DNA from: Bacteroidota bacterium
GTDB lineage: Bacteria > Bacteroidota > Bacteroidia > B-17B0 > Aurantibacillaceae
NCBI GenBank assembly: GCA_018267655.1
Contig: JAFDYB010000080.1
Coordinates: 1 to 64,000 of the forward strand
DNA: 64,000 nucleotides
Direction of reading: 5' to 3'
Part shown: positions 37,839 through 47,818 of the stretch, piece after piece
Layout of the letters: the number at the start of each line of letters is the position of its first letter
Numbering within the stretch: position 1 is the first letter of the stretch
Translations under genes and position numbers: made by a program
The notes under the pieces: model-generated
What the model was told of the DNA's origin: nothing
Databases searched by the model: none
What the model saw: only the letters and a program-made list of their open reading frames with translations

Positions 37839-38849
37839 TTATCCCCCCAGCAAAAATTTTAGTAAAAACGGACTATTTTTCTTTTTTAATTTTTGAGCAA
37901 GTAAGCAAATTACCCACAAAATTATTGCGTGTGCTAAGTAAAGTAAAACAAAAGGAAAAAATGTATAGGCTACAAAAAAACGGTTAAAAATAAACACAAT
38001 AAATGTAGTATGAAGAATATACATTAATAGTGATGAGCGCCCATAAATTGAAAAAAAATATAGTATTTTAAATTGCTTAATTTGATACAGTAAATTCAAT
38101 AAAAGTAAAATTACACCTAAAAAAGTCATCATAAATATAATGGTTGGTGGGTAAAACAATTCGCTGTAACCCTCGCGAGAAAGCAGTGCTGGCTTAAAAA
38201 CTATCCATAACGCAAGTCCTGCAATAAAAAAACATAAACCGTATATAAGAAATAATTTGTTCAACTTTTCAACGCCAAGTGTTATACGCATTTTCCCAAA
38301 AAAAGCGCCTAATAGCGATACGCCAAGCCAAGGAAATAAAGGAAACCAACCATCTATAAAAAACTGATGTAAAATAGTACTACCCTTTAACTCATTTAAA
38401 CCTCTTGCTTCATTCGGCGTATCAATATATCCAACATGTTTTTGTAAAAAAGAACTTACTACAAAAATTAAAACAATACTAATAAGCTGCACATATTTAG
38501 GTAATTTAAGAATTACGTAAATTAATGGCATTGCCAAGCCAATTAAATACAGCACGTCAAACGTTACAAACGGAATAATTCGCCATAAAAAAAAATCAAT
38601 TAAAGCCGCTACAATCAAAGTGGCTGTTCCTCGCAACAAATAATAATTAAATGGGTATGACTTTATGTGCGCAGTATAACTAACCATCATTCCTGCCAAA
38701 AAAATAAAACAAGGTGCCGCAATACTACCATATACTTTAAAAACAAAAGCATGAGGCTCCAAATAATTATAAGCAGCCATATTTGATGCAATCATAGAAA
38801 AAATTGCAATACCTCTCAATACATCAACTGTATTATCCCTTGTTTCCAT
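37839..38849 (-). CDS. DUF1624/heparan-alpha-glucosaminide acetyltransferase-like membrane protein
   Basis: 336 residues with about nine to ten membrane helices. The N-terminal TVDVLRGIAIFSMIASNMAAYNY matches the DUF1624/HGSNAT-catalytic family start, in which a conserved Asp-Val-x-Arg-Gly precedes the first helix. These membrane acyltransferases acetylate sugars from cytosolic acetyl-CoA. The His expected in animal HGSNAT could not be placed with certainty, so the activity is tentative. Confidence 0.7.
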   Translation of the reverse strand: METRDNTVDVLRGIAIFSMIASNMAAYNYLEPHAFVFKVYGSIAAPCFIFLAGMMVSYTAHIKSYPFNYYLLRGTATLIVAALIDFFLWRIIPFVTFDVLYLIGLAMPLIYVILKLPKYVQLISIVLIFVVSSFLQKHVGYIDTPNEARGLNELKGSTILHQFFIDGWFPLFPWLGVSLLGAFFGKMRITLGVEKLNKLFLIYGLCFFIAGLALWIVFKPALLSREGYSELFYPPTIIFMMTFLGVILLLLNLLYQIKQFKILYFFSIYGRSSLLMYILHTTFIVFIFNRFFVAYTFFPFVLLYLAHAIILWVICLLAQKLKKKNSPFLLKFLLGG

Positions 38850-38921
38850 TTAAAAGGCAAAAATAGAAATCATTTCAGAATGTAAATAAAAAATACTACT
38901 ATTGTATGAACAGAATTAATT

Positions 38922-40415
38922 ATGCTAAAGTTTAAAATACTTGATTGGAAAAAGCCTAGCACAAAAATTATTGTTACCGTTTTTTCAGGATTATTTTTGC
39001 TTTCGGGCTACTTTATTTTTTATATCAATTTTCATTTTTTAGATGTTGCCGAAAATAATAATTTAGAACGACTAAAAGCCATATCAAATACTCTAGCATT
39101 AAATATTAATGGCGACGATCATCGCTATCTATGCGAAAAATACACCAAACAAGGGCAAGTACTTACTAAAGAACAAGATAGTATTTACTATTCAATATGG
39201 AAAACTCTAAAAAAGGCATACGACATAAATAAAGTTAGCACCGAAATAGCCACACTGGTATTAGAAAAAAATGAAAATAAATTTTACTACATTGTTAACT
39301 CAAACGATAAGCCCTATGTACGCGACCCGTACATTCAATACCACAAAGAATTTTTAGACGATTACGAAAAAGGCAATATCATACACCAATATACTGATGA
39401 GTATGGAACTTGGCTTACTGCATTTAGTCCTATTAAAGATAAAAATGGTAAAGTTACCGGTATAGTTGAAGTAGATGACCGCTTTGATGTATTTATATCC
39501 CAGGCCCGTAAAAATTTAATCACCAATTTATTTATCTCAATAGCCATATTTATACTAACGGTAATTGTTTTACTTAGGTACATTAAAATAATTATGTTTG
39601 CCGAAGAAGAATCAAAAAAACAAATTGAAGCATCAAACCAAATCATAAGTCGAAAAAACAAAGACATTTTAGATTCGATAACCTATGCGCGACGCATACA
39701 AACAGCTATTTTAGCCCCAAAAGAAGATGTATTTGCAGTTTTTACTAATGCATTTATTTTATATAACCCAAAAGACATTGTAAGCGGCGATTTTTATTAT
39801 TTCAGTAAAACCGATAATGGCGCTGTTATAGCCGCTGCCGATTGCACGGGACATGGAGTACCTGGCGCATTAATGAGTATGATAGGCAACGACCTACTTA
39901 GCCATATTATTCGCGAAGTTAAAGAAAATGAACCCGCCAAAATTTTGGACCTGCTACATAAAGGCGTTACAAATATTTTAAAGCAAGACGAAAAAAATAT
40001 TGATACCAAAGACGGTATGGATATTGCACTTTTAAACTTTGACGAAAGTATGCTAAAAGTACAATACGCCGGTGCTTACAGACCTTTATATATTGTAAGA
40101 AACAAAACAATTATTGAATACAAAGCCAATAAATTTCCGATAGGGAATAAACAGCAAGAAAGAAGCAATTTTACCAACAACGAAATTGAATTACAAAAAG
40201 GCGACATGTGTTATGTTTTTACAGATGGCTACGCCGACCAATTTGGAGGCGATAAAGGAAAAAAATTTATGATGAAACGTTTTTCAGATTTACTACTTCA
40301 AATTTGTGAACTCGATGTAAATGAACAAGAAAAAATATTGAAAAAATCTTTTGAAAAATGGATGGGCGCACAAGAACAAGTGGACGATGTTTTAGTGATA
40401 GGTATTAGGATTTAA
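38922..40415 (+). CDS. SpoIIE family protein phosphatase with membrane sensor domain
   Basis: 497 residues. A membrane helix (about 14-35) is followed by a periplasmic Cache-like sensor region (about 36-205, with PYVRDPYI and TAFSPIKDKNGKVTGIVEVDD), a second helix (about 207-225), a short coiled coil and a C-terminal PP2C/SpoIIE domain. Metal-binding acidic motifs are visible (DIVSGDFYY, AAADCTGHGVPGALMS, CYVFTDGYADQFGG). It probably dephosphorylates an anti-anti-sigma-like or other signalling protein. No partner is adjacent, though a histidine kinase follows. Confidence 0.9.
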   Translation: MLKFKILDWKKPSTKIIVTVFSGLFLLSGYFIFYINFHFLDVAENNNLERLKAISNTLALNINGDDHRYLCEKYTKQGQVLTKEQDSIYYSIWKTLKKAYDINKVSTEIATLVLEKNENKFYYIVNSNDKPYVRDPYIQYHKEFLDDYEKGNIIHQYTDEYGTWLTAFSPIKDKNGKVTGIVEVDDRFDVFISQARKNLITNLFISIAIFILTVIVLLRYIKIIMFAEEESKKQIEASNQIISRKNKDILDSITYARRIQTAILAPKEDVFAVFTNAFILYNPKDIVSGDFYYFSKTDNGAVIAAADCTGHGVPGALMSMIGNDLLSHIIREVKENEPAKILDLLHKGVTNILKQDEKNIDTKDGMDIALLNFDESMLKVQYAGAYRPLYIVRNKTIIEYKANKFPIGNKQQERSNFTNNEIELQKGDMCYVFTDGYADQFGGDKGKKFMMKRFSDLLLQICELDVNEQEKILKKSFEKWMGAQEQVDDVLVIGIRI

Positions 40416-40541
40416 CAATTTTGAGTCAAAAACAAATAAAACAATCTTAAAATTAAGTATTTCTTAAATTAAAATTAAACGCCCTGTACATTCTCCAAAA
40501 AAATTAATACCTTCAAAACATGATTAAAATTGTTTAAAAAA

Positions 40542-40555
40542 ATGATTTTAGTCAT
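40542..40555. promoter_or_regulatory. possible CRP/FNR-like site ATGATTTTAGTCAT
   Basis: TGA-N6-TCA within a longer palindrome lies 31 bases before the PAS histidine kinase start. The neighbouring regulator is a REC-CRP fusion, so autoregulation is plausible. Short sites of this kind arise by chance in AT-rich DNA. Confidence 0.3.
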
Positions 40556-40585
40556 CTATATTGCGTAATTCTTAATGAATTTTAT

Positions 40586-41809
40586 ATGTTAATGGAATTT
40601 CAACAAGAAGGGTTAAATGCCCTCTTCGAACATACAACCGAGGCTATAATAATAGTTAACTCAAGCGGCAAAATAGTTAGCTGCAACCCGGCATCTTCAA
40701 AAATGTTTAAATATACCATTGAGCAAATATCAACACTAAGTATCGAAGATTTAATACCGGGACATCTTAAAGATAAACATAAAAATTATCGCAGCAACTA
40801 CAACGCAAATCCTCGTTCGCGCCCAATGGGTAAAGACCTTGATTTAAGAGCAATGCGGAGCGATGGCAGTGAGTTTCCTGCACAAATAAGTCTTTCTTAT
40901 TTTCATCGCGATGGCGAGTTATTCGTAATAGCCTTTATGAGCGACATAACAGAACGAAAAGCAGTTGAGGAGCAAGTAAAAAAATTAAACCAAGAGCTAG
41001 AAGCAAAGGTAAACGAACGAACTAAAATATTAAGAGAAGCTTTAAATGAATTAGAAGATTCTAAAAAACAACTCTCAAATTCACTTGAGCGCGAAATGCA
41101 AATAAATGAAATGAAATCACGTTTTGTTTCAATGGCTTCTCACGAATTTAGAACTCCATTAAGTGCAATATTATCATCTGCTTCACTTATTAGCAAGTAC
41201 GAAAAAAATGAAGACAACGAAAAGCGACTAAAACATATAAACCGAATAAAATCATCTGTAACTAACTTAACATTAATCTTAAATGATTTTTTATCCGTCG
41301 GGAAATTAGAAGAGGGCAAAGTTTTTGTGAATAATACTTATTTTAAAATTAAAGAATTACAAAATGAGTGTGTTAGTGAAATGGGAATAATTAAAAAAGA
41401 AAATCAAATAATTAATTCATTAATTGATGGGAAAGATGTAGATGTTTATTTAGACAAACAAATGGTAAAAAACATTTATCTAAATTTAATATCAAATGCT
41501 ATAAAATTTAGTGGCGACAATAAAGAAATAGATGTTATCACTAAAATATTTCCCGATGAAATTTTAATTAGCGTTAAAGATTATGGTGTTGGAATACCGG
41601 CCGAAGAACAAGAGCACATGTTTGAACGTTTTTACAGAGCCCGTAATGTTACAAATATTCAAGGTACAGGACTTGGATTAAGCATCGTATATAAATATAT
41701 CGAATTAATGAAAGGGAAAATTAAATTTATAAGTGAACTAAACAAAGGCACTGAATTTATAATCACCTTACCTAATAAAAAAACAAATGAAGACTATTTT
41801 ATTAATTGA
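40586..41809 (+). CDS. PAS-domain sensor histidine kinase
   Basis: 407 residues, cytoplasmic. The PAS domain (about 8-125; NALFEHTTEAIIIVNSSGKIVSCNPAS) is followed by a coiled coil, the HisKA motif FVSMASHEFRTPLSAIL with the phosphoacceptor His, and an ATPase domain (NLISNAIKFSG, DYGVGIP, GTGLGLSIVYKY). There is no membrane segment, so the signal is likely internal. It overlaps the response regulator gene by 23 bases, marking them as a cognate pair. Confidence 0.94.
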   Translation: MLMEFQQEGLNALFEHTTEAIIIVNSSGKIVSCNPASSKMFKYTIEQISTLSIEDLIPGHLKDKHKNYRSNYNANPRSRPMGKDLDLRAMRSDGSEFPAQISLSYFHRDGELFVIAFMSDITERKAVEEQVKKLNQELEAKVNERTKILREALNELEDSKKQLSNSLEREMQINEMKSRFVSMASHEFRTPLSAILSSASLISKYEKNEDNEKRLKHINRIKSSVTNLTLILNDFLSVGKLEEGKVFVNNTYFKIKELQNECVSEMGIIKKENQIINSLIDGKDVDVYLDKQMVKNIYLNLISNAIKFSGDNKEIDVITKIFPDEILISVKDYGVGIPAEEQEHMFERFYRARNVTNIQGTGLGLSIVYKYIELMKGKIKFISELNKGTEFIITLPNKKTNEDYFIN

Positions 41810-42845
41810 AGACAACCAAGAGGTTAGAGAAAACTGCGCAGAAATACTAGAACTAGCTAATTACAGAGTTTTACAAGCAGATAACGGAAAATCAGGTATT
41901 GAAATTGCGCAAAGTGTATTACCTGATTTAATACTGTGCGATATAATGATGCCGGTGCTTGATGGCTATGCAGTTATTCATCTGCTAAGTAAATCGCCTA
42001 ACACCGCCTCTATTCCATTTATTTTTTTAACTGCAAAAACAGAAAGAAGTGACTTTAGAAAAGGCATGGACTTAGGTGCCGATGATTATATTACAAAACC
42101 TTTTGATGATGTTGAATTATTAAACGCTGTTGAAAGTAGATTGAAAAAAAATGAAATGATTAAATCAACCTACGAAAGAAATGCAAAAGGATTAGAAAAA
42201 TTTTTTGATGATATTGAGTCTTTAAATGAACTAAAAAAACTCTCGAACGAACGTAAAGTAAAACATTATAAAAAAAGAGATATTATTTTTAATGAGGGTC
42301 ATACTCCCAATTATTTGTATTTCCTTACGAAAGGAAAAATAAAAACATTTAAAGTGCATGAGTATGGCAAAGAATTAATAACATCGTTAATTGGCGACGG
42401 TGATTTCTTTGGATATTTACCATTGTTCGAAAATCGTAGCTATTTTGAAAATGCAGAGTGTATTGAAGACTCGGAGGTTATTCTCATTCCAAAAGAAGAC
42501 TTTTATAGCTTGTTGCATAACAACTCTGAAGTGCTTAAAAAATTTGTAAGTATTTTAAGTAACAATATCATTGAAAAAGAACAACAACTGCTTAAATTAG
42601 CTTACAGTTCCGTTAGAAAAAGGGTGGCAGAAGCGCTTTTATTGCTAGAGAAAAAGTACAAAAAAAACGACGAAAAAAGTTTTAGTATTTCAATGTCGCG
42701 CGAAGATTTAGCAAACATTGTTGGTACAGCCACAGAGTCACTTATTCGAACTTTAAGCGAATTTAAAGAAGATAAACTCATTGAAATTAAAGGCAGCAAC
42801 ATTACTATTTTAAATAGCGATAAATTAAAACACATGAAAGTGTAA
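41787..42845 (+). CDS. response regulator fused to a CRP/FNR-type transcription factor
   Basis: 352 residues. The receiver domain (1-125) has the phosphoacceptor Asp52 in LCDIMMP and the conserved Lys in DYITKPFDD. It is followed by a cyclic-nucleotide-binding-like beta barrel (about 150-265; IIFNEGHTPNYLYFLTKGKIK, GDFFGYLPLFE) and a winged helix (SMSREDLANIVGTATESLIRTLSEFKEDKLIEI). This joins phosphorelay input to a CRP-type output. No Cys cluster for an FNR Fe-S centre is visible. The gene is the end of the kinase unit. Confidence 0.92.
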   Translation: MKTILLIEDNQEVRENCAEILELANYRVLQADNGKSGIEIAQSVLPDLILCDIMMPVLDGYAVIHLLSKSPNTASIPFIFLTAKTERSDFRKGMDLGADDYITKPFDDVELLNAVESRLKKNEMIKSTYERNAKGLEKFFDDIESLNELKKLSNERKVKHYKKRDIIFNEGHTPNYLYFLTKGKIKTFKVHEYGKELITSLIGDGDFFGYLPLFENRSYFENAECIEDSEVILIPKEDFYSLLHNNSEVLKKFVSILSNNIIEKEQQLLKLAYSSVRKRVAEALLLLEKKYKKNDEKSFSISMSREDLANIVGTATESLIRTLSEFKEDKLIEIKGSNITILNSDKLKHMKV

Positions 42846-42978
42846 CCTTACCTCATCTTGAAAAAAAAGACACTGACACTGTTTTACTAAATGTGTAAAT
42901 TAAAAAATTAGTTTGTATTTATGCTTTTTATGTTGCAAATATGATACTGTGCCTATTACGTCTATACACAATGTAATT

Positions 42979-45900
42979 TTATTTGAGCAAGGTAATATGG
43001 CCAACATATTCGTGAAGTTTTCCAAATATATCGTAAAGCTCCACCTTCCATACATATACATCATCTTTACATAAATCGCCGCGTTTTGTCCCGTCCCACC
43101 CTTGATTGTATGCTGTAGTCGAAAATATTTTTTCTCCCCAACGGTCAAACACATTTAATTCATACCGCTTATTATCCCAACCAATACCTAAAGGAAGAAA
43201 ATAATCATTTACATTATCGCCGTTGGGCGTAAAACAATTAGGTGCATAAAAAGTAAACTCAGGTATATATTTAATTAGTTTCGTAATTGTATCCCTGCAT
43301 CCTAATGAATTGTACCCATACAAGGTAACCAAATAATTGCTTTGGTTTGAACAAAATAAAGTTGGGTTTAAATCAGAAGACGTGCCATAACCGCCAAAGT
43401 TCCAAATAAAACTACTTGCGCCTTGCGATGTATTTGTGAAAGTAATGCTGTTAGTATTATCGTCAAACTGATATGATGATGGCGTAAAATCAACGGTTGG
43501 TGTGCCAATAGCTAAAAATAAATTATTAAATACTTCGCTTCCGTAACATCCATTTTGTGTTTGATAGTTTAACGTTACTGTATAACTTCCTGACTGACTA
43601 TAACAAGTTCCTGCATTTTGTAAATTTTGAATTACACCATTACCAAAGTTCCAATTAAAATTTTGCAAACCGGTAATTCCGGTAGGCGAAATTGTAACAC
43701 ATAACGGCGTACAACCTGTTGTTGCTGAAGTTACAACACTAGGCACAGGTACATTATACAAGCCAATTACTACGTTTGTTGATGCGTTTGTTTGGCACTT
43801 GTCACTAACAGTTACTGTAATTGTGTTGCTTTGATTCGCTGTGCTTGAGAAAATAGGCCCTACTTGTCCTGAAGGAAGCCATTGATAACTATATGGCGCT
43901 AAACCGCCAAACGCACTGGCTGTAAAATTAAACACAGCACCGGGGCAAACACTTAAACTACTAATAGGGTTAATACTCACCTGTGGTATAACTGTGATAT
44001 TGGCACTTGAAACATTTGAAACACACCCGTTTGCATCTACTACTTGAAACGACATATTTGTAGTTGCCGAAACATTAACATTGCTATAACTAGTTGTTGA
44101 TGTTACACCATTAAATAAAAAAGTAACAGGCGCTTGCACATGCCCTGAGTAACAGCCAACTATTTGAGTGCTTGTATTTACACATACTGTAATTGGAAAT
44201 AGTGTTGATGTAATTGGAGCAGTAGGCCCTGATATAGTTAACGAAAAAGTAGTACTGCAGCCCTTAGCATCTGTAACTGTTACACTATAAACATTAGGCG
44301 ATAGTGAATTAACACTTGTACCTGTAGCACCATTTGACCATGCATAAGCGTAAATCGGTGTACCGCCTGATGCAGTAATTGTAGCAGAACCATTATTTTG
44401 ACCATAACATAAAACAGCACTTGTGTTTGTAGTAGCAGAAATACCATTTAAGGGCTGCGAAATAACAGTTGAAATTGTGGTGCTGCAATTATTAGCATCG
44501 CTTACCGTTAGGGAGTAATTACCGGCAGTTAAATTATTTATGTTTGAAGAGTTGAGATTGCCTGGAATCCATGTGTAACTGTATGTAGGCGTTCCACCGC
44601 TAACAGAAGCTGATATAGCTCCGTTACTCCCTGCATTACAAGAAACATTACTACTTGTTAATACAACACTTATTGGAAGCAATGGTTGAGATACCGCAAC
44701 AGTTGTTGTTGTAGTACAATTATGCGAATCACTTACCATAACAGTATAAGTACCTGCATTTTCATTTGTTTGAGTATTAAGAGTACTTGCTCCAGGCGAC
44801 CATTGGTAACTCAGTGCTCCAATACCCCCACTTGCTAAAACTGAACTCGATCCGTTTGCCCCCCCATAACATGTAACATTTGTTGACATTGCAGTTGCTA
44901 AAATTGCCGGAGGATTGGTAAATGTAACACTAGTTGAGTAGGTACAACCATAACCATCTGAAACAAAAAGAGAGTATGTGCCGGCAGATAAACTATTTGC
45001 ACTTTGGCTCATTGTACTGCCCGGCATCCATAAATAATTATATCCCGGTGCAGGTCCGGGGGTTCCTCCAGAGGCTGTTGCAAAGGCGCTTCCATTGCTT
45101 AACCCATTACACGTTATTTGCGTTTGACTAACAACAGCAGTAACAGCAGTTGAAGGTTGATTAATTGTAAAATTTAATGAAAAGGTACAGCCCGTTGCAT
45201 CTGAAACATTAACAGAATAGCTACCGGCTGTTAAACTTGTTTGCGTAGATGTGTTATAGCCTCCGGGTGTCCATGTATATGAGTAACTAGGCGTTCCTCC
45301 AACGGGAGTAATTGTAGCTGCGCCATCGTGTCCGCCTAAACACGAAACATCCATATATAAAACCGTTGCGCTATATGAATATCCCGAAGAAGTGATGCTT
45401 GCAGTAATACTTGTTGTACATGGGTTTGCATCGGCAATTATGGCCGTATAATTTCCAACGTTTAAATTAGTAATATAATATGAGTTACCCCCACCGGGGC
45501 TCCATGTATAGGTATATGGGCTTGTTCCGCCACTTACTGCTAAAGAAGCTGCTCCTGCACTAACACCACAAGTTGTATTTGTTTGTGATAATGCTATTGA
45601 CATGCCGCTTGGTTGATTGAGTGTTACATTTTGATTAAATACGCAACCATTGGCATCTGTAACAGCTATATTGTATGTACCTGCATTTAATGAATTGCTT
45701 AAGGCAGTATTACCTCCACTTGGCGACCACACATAAGTAAAAGGACTTGCTCCTACTGCAGTTACTGAAGCTGTTCCATATCCGCCGTTACAAGCTATTG
45801 GTGAAACAATAACCGGACTTGAAACACTTGAAACATTAACAGCCAAAGTGTATGTCCCCGGAGGATTGCAAGCCCCACCAGATACTGTAAGTGAAACATT

Positions 45901-46800
45901 ATGTACGCCGGCACTTGAAAAAACATGAGATGGACTAGATGCATTTGAAGTATTTGAAGCACCTGAACCAACATCATCAAAATTCCACAAATAAGAAGAT
46001 ACGACAGGGCAAGGGGCTACCGAGGGTGTAAAATTATAATTACCGGAGCCGGAGCAATTATATGTAAATGCAGGTGCATGAGGCGCCCCATTGTAAATAT
46101 GAATATCGTCGATAGCAACGCCGTCAAAATTATTGCAAGTGAAACCTGCCCCAAATGCAAAGCGCAGCAAAACGTTAGGCTGATTAGCTAAGCCTGTTAA
46201 ACAGTGCGAAGCTGTAACCCAAGTACCACTACCATGCCCTCCCTGGCAGGTTGTTGAGCCGCTAGGGTAGCTTAATGCATTGTTACCCGTCCAGCCATCT
46301 TTTGCATTACCTGCACCAATATTTACAGAGCCTGTATTAAGCATCCATGTAATATTTTGAGTGTTGTTGTACCAATTAGCAGTGTTGCAATCAACAGGGT
46401 CGCTTGCTGTACCTACGTTTGTCCATGTTGCACCTCCATTTGTAGAGGCTTGCAATAATAACCCATCGTATTTCCACTCACTTTGCCAAAAAATTTTCAG
46501 TGAAATCCACGGGTAATTTAGTGTTGTAAAATTAAAGCAAGGGCTTGTTAAGAAAGACATTTCGTAATAATTATAAAAAGCACTTGATAATCCGCCTATG
46601 CACCATGATTTTGAACCGCCTCCCGCAGTATTTATTACGCTATGCGATGGCGTTCCCCATGCCCAGTCAGATAAATTGCCCGAAGGTGTCCATGCCGGCG
46701 AACTTTCAAAACCCTCATTGTATGGATAGCTTGTAACGCATTGCGAAACTAAAATTTTTACATTTATGGTGAAGAGTAAGATGCAAATAATTTGTTTCAT
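42979..46800 (-). CDS. giant T9SS type-B secreted protein with SprB and PKD repeats
   Basis: About 1273 residues. I chose ATG 46800 because it begins a signal peptide (KQIICILLFTINVKILVSQ); the upstream codons are charged. The N-terminal jelly-roll (about 25-235) resembles MAM/LamG-type domains. A PKD domain (YLWNFDDVG) follows, then seven SprB repeats of roughly 75-95 residues, each with a Cys-x-G-x-x-x-G start and YTWSPGG-like centre. After these come Ig-like modules, two further PKD domains (NWNFGNG, FIWNFGGYG) and the gliding-motility C-terminal sorting domain (FYAPNCFTPNGDNVNDYF to LLK). Likely a surface adhesin moved or displayed by T9SS. Confidence 0.92.
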   Translation of the reverse strand: MKQIICILLFTINVKILVSQCVTSYPYNEGFESSPAWTPSGNLSDWAWGTPSHSVINTAGGGSKSWCIGGLSSAFYNYYEMSFLTSPCFNFTTLNYPWISLKIFWQSEWKYDGLLLQASTNGGATWTNVGTASDPVDCNTANWYNNTQNITWMLNTGSVNIGAGNAKDGWTGNNALSYPSGSTTCQGGHGSGTWVTASHCLTGLANQPNVLLRFAFGAGFTCNNFDGVAIDDIHIYNGAPHAPAFTYNCSGSGNYNFTPSVAPCPVVSSYLWNFDDVGSGASNTSNASSPSHVFSSAGVHNVSLTVSGGACNPPGTYTLAVNVSSVSSPVIVSPIACNGGYGTASVTAVGASPFTYVWSPSGGNTALSNSLNAGTYNIAVTDANGCVFNQNVTLNQPSGMSIALSQTNTTCGVSAGAASLAVSGGTSPYTYTWSPGGGNSYYITNLNVGNYTAIIADANPCTTSITASITSSGYSYSATVLYMDVSCLGGHDGAATITPVGGTPSYSYTWTPGGYNTSTQTSLTAGSYSVNVSDATGCTFSLNFTINQPSTAVTAVVSQTQITCNGLSNGSAFATASGGTPGPAPGYNYLWMPGSTMSQSANSLSAGTYSLFVSDGYGCTYSTSVTFTNPPAILATAMSTNVTCYGGANGSSSVLASGGIGALSYQWSPGASTLNTQTNENAGTYTVMVSDSHNCTTTTTVAVSQPLLPISVVLTSSNVSCNAGSNGAISASVSGGTPTYSYTWIPGNLNSSNINNLTAGNYSLTVSDANNCSTTISTVISQPLNGISATTNTSAVLCYGQNNGSATITASGGTPIYAYAWSNGATGTSVNSLSPNVYSVTVTDAKGCSTTFSLTISGPTAPITSTLFPITVCVNTSTQIVGCYSGHVQAPVTFLFNGVTSTTSYSNVNVSATTNMSFQVVDANGCVSNVSSANITVIPQVSINPISSLSVCPGAVFNFTASAFGGLAPYSYQWLPSGQVGPIFSSTANQSNTITVTVSDKCQTNASTNVVIGLYNVPVPSVVTSATTGCTPLCVTISPTGITGLQNFNWNFGNGVIQNLQNAGTCYSQSGSYTVTLNYQTQNGCYGSEVFNNLFLAIGTPTVDFTPSSYQFDDNTNSITFTNTSQGASSFIWNFGGYGTSSDLNPTLFCSNQSNYLVTLYGYNSLGCRDTITKLIKYIPEFTFYAPNCFTPNGDNVNDYFLPLGIGWDNKRYELNVFDRWGEKIFSTTAYNQGWDGTKRGDLCKDDVYVWKVELYDIFGKLHEYVGHITLLK

Positions 46801-47065
46801 GTTGAGAGATGTTTTAATGTTTTTGTATTTAAAGCCAGGCAAAATTAGCTTACATTTTTCACTCAATTTTGAGTTAAAATTGAAGTTTTAATAAAAAGAA
46901 TACTTACATCGTTTTAAATAGTAAAATGTTGATTAAAACTACTGTTTTATTTAGTGAAGCAAATAATTGGAAACTTAATTGTTATTTATAAACGGTTTTT
47001 ATCATTTTTAAATGGCAAATCGTGCATTATTGTATTCTTAAAAAACAGAAATATTTTTCAATAGA
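46801..47065. other. intergenic stretch without visible gene
   Basis: Upstream region of the giant SprB protein. It is AT-rich and no RNA gene or clear TAnnTTTG promoter was recognised by eye. Confidence 0.4.
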
Positions 47066-47070
47066 AAATA

Positions 47071-47097
47071 AAAAAGAGGGTAAAAACCCTCTTTTTT
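47071..47097. terminator. bidirectional intrinsic terminator downstream of the DUF5606 gene
   Basis: AAAAAGAGGGT (47071-47081) and ACCCTCTTTTT (47086-47096) form a perfect 11-pair stem with an AAAA loop, flanked by A and T runs on both sides. It ends transcription of the minus-strand gene at 47151. Confidence 0.85.
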
Positions 47098-47150
47098 TAT
47101 GAATTTAATTTCTAAAAACAAATTGGAAATAAGTAATTGTATATACTAAA

Positions 47151-47711
47151 TTAAGCAGAGCCGGTTTTACGAACACCTGCAGTTTTTTTAACGCCTGCAC
47201 TCGTTTTGGTTTTTGCCCCGCTTTTTACGCTTGCTTTTTTAATAGATTTGGTTTCAGCTGTTTTTACTGTTTTTGCTTTTTCTTCTTCGGTTTCTGCTTT
47301 TTCTTCCTTGTATTTGAGGCTATTGGTTTTTTGAAGCGAAGTGTACCAACTAAATAATTTACGCATATTACTCACATACACTCTGTCTTTATCGTACTCA
47401 GGAAGTACTTCTGAGAAATATTTTTCAATGGCTTTATCATCTGATTTGCTATCAATGCAAGCCCCTCCTTTTTCTTTTTCAAAAACAGAAGTAATAATTT
47501 CAGCTATAGGCTTGTCATCACCGGTAGTAAACATGCTTATATCGCTTAAAGTTGAAACTTTTGTACTTGAGTATATATTACTTCTTTTTTTATCACTCAA
47601 ACTTTCAACAATAATACCATTTTTACTTTGGGCAACAACCTTATACAATCCGGGTTGACCGGTTATTGCGATAATACCGGATAAATCAATTAACTTTTTT
47701 TCTTCTGACAT
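47151..47711 (-). CDS. DUF5606 protein with Lys/Thr-rich tail
   Basis: 186 residues, cytoplasmic. The N-terminal 130 residues match the Bacteroidota-specific DUF5606 (LIDLSGIIAITGQPGLYKVVAQSKNGIIVESL, then VSTLSDISMFT and YDKDRVYVSNMRKLFSWY). The last 50 residues are almost only Lys, Thr, Ala, Ser, Gly and Val (VKSGAKTKTSAGVKKTAG), like the tails of histone H1-type nucleic acid-binding proteins. The function of DUF5606 is unknown. A strong terminator follows at 47071-47097. Confidence 0.9.
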   Translation of the reverse strand: MSEEKKLIDLSGIIAITGQPGLYKVVAQSKNGIIVESLSDKKRSNIYSSTKVSTLSDISMFTTGDDKPIAEIITSVFEKEKGGACIDSKSDDKAIEKYFSEVLPEYDKDRVYVSNMRKLFSWYTSLQKTNSLKYKEEKAETEEEKAKTVKTAETKSIKKASVKSGAKTKTSAGVKKTAGVRKTGSA

Positions 47712-47767
47712 AGTGTTGCAAATATAAAAAAATATATGCTTAAAACAGATGTTAATTTAGGTTAGAT

Positions 47768-47775
47768 TAAATTTG
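47768..47775 (+). promoter_or_regulatory. -7 element TAAATTTG for the DsbD-related pair
   Basis: It matches TAnnTTTG 43 bases before the ATG at 47819. No good -33 element is visible. Confidence 0.4.
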
Positions 47776-47818
47776 TTTTTATTATTTTGTAAATAAATTC
47801 TTTTAATTTCGTGGTATC

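Noticed and set aside
42979-46800. DNA-level tandem repeat array
   Set aside because: The repetition comes from seven diverged SprB protein repeats, not from near-identical DNA units.
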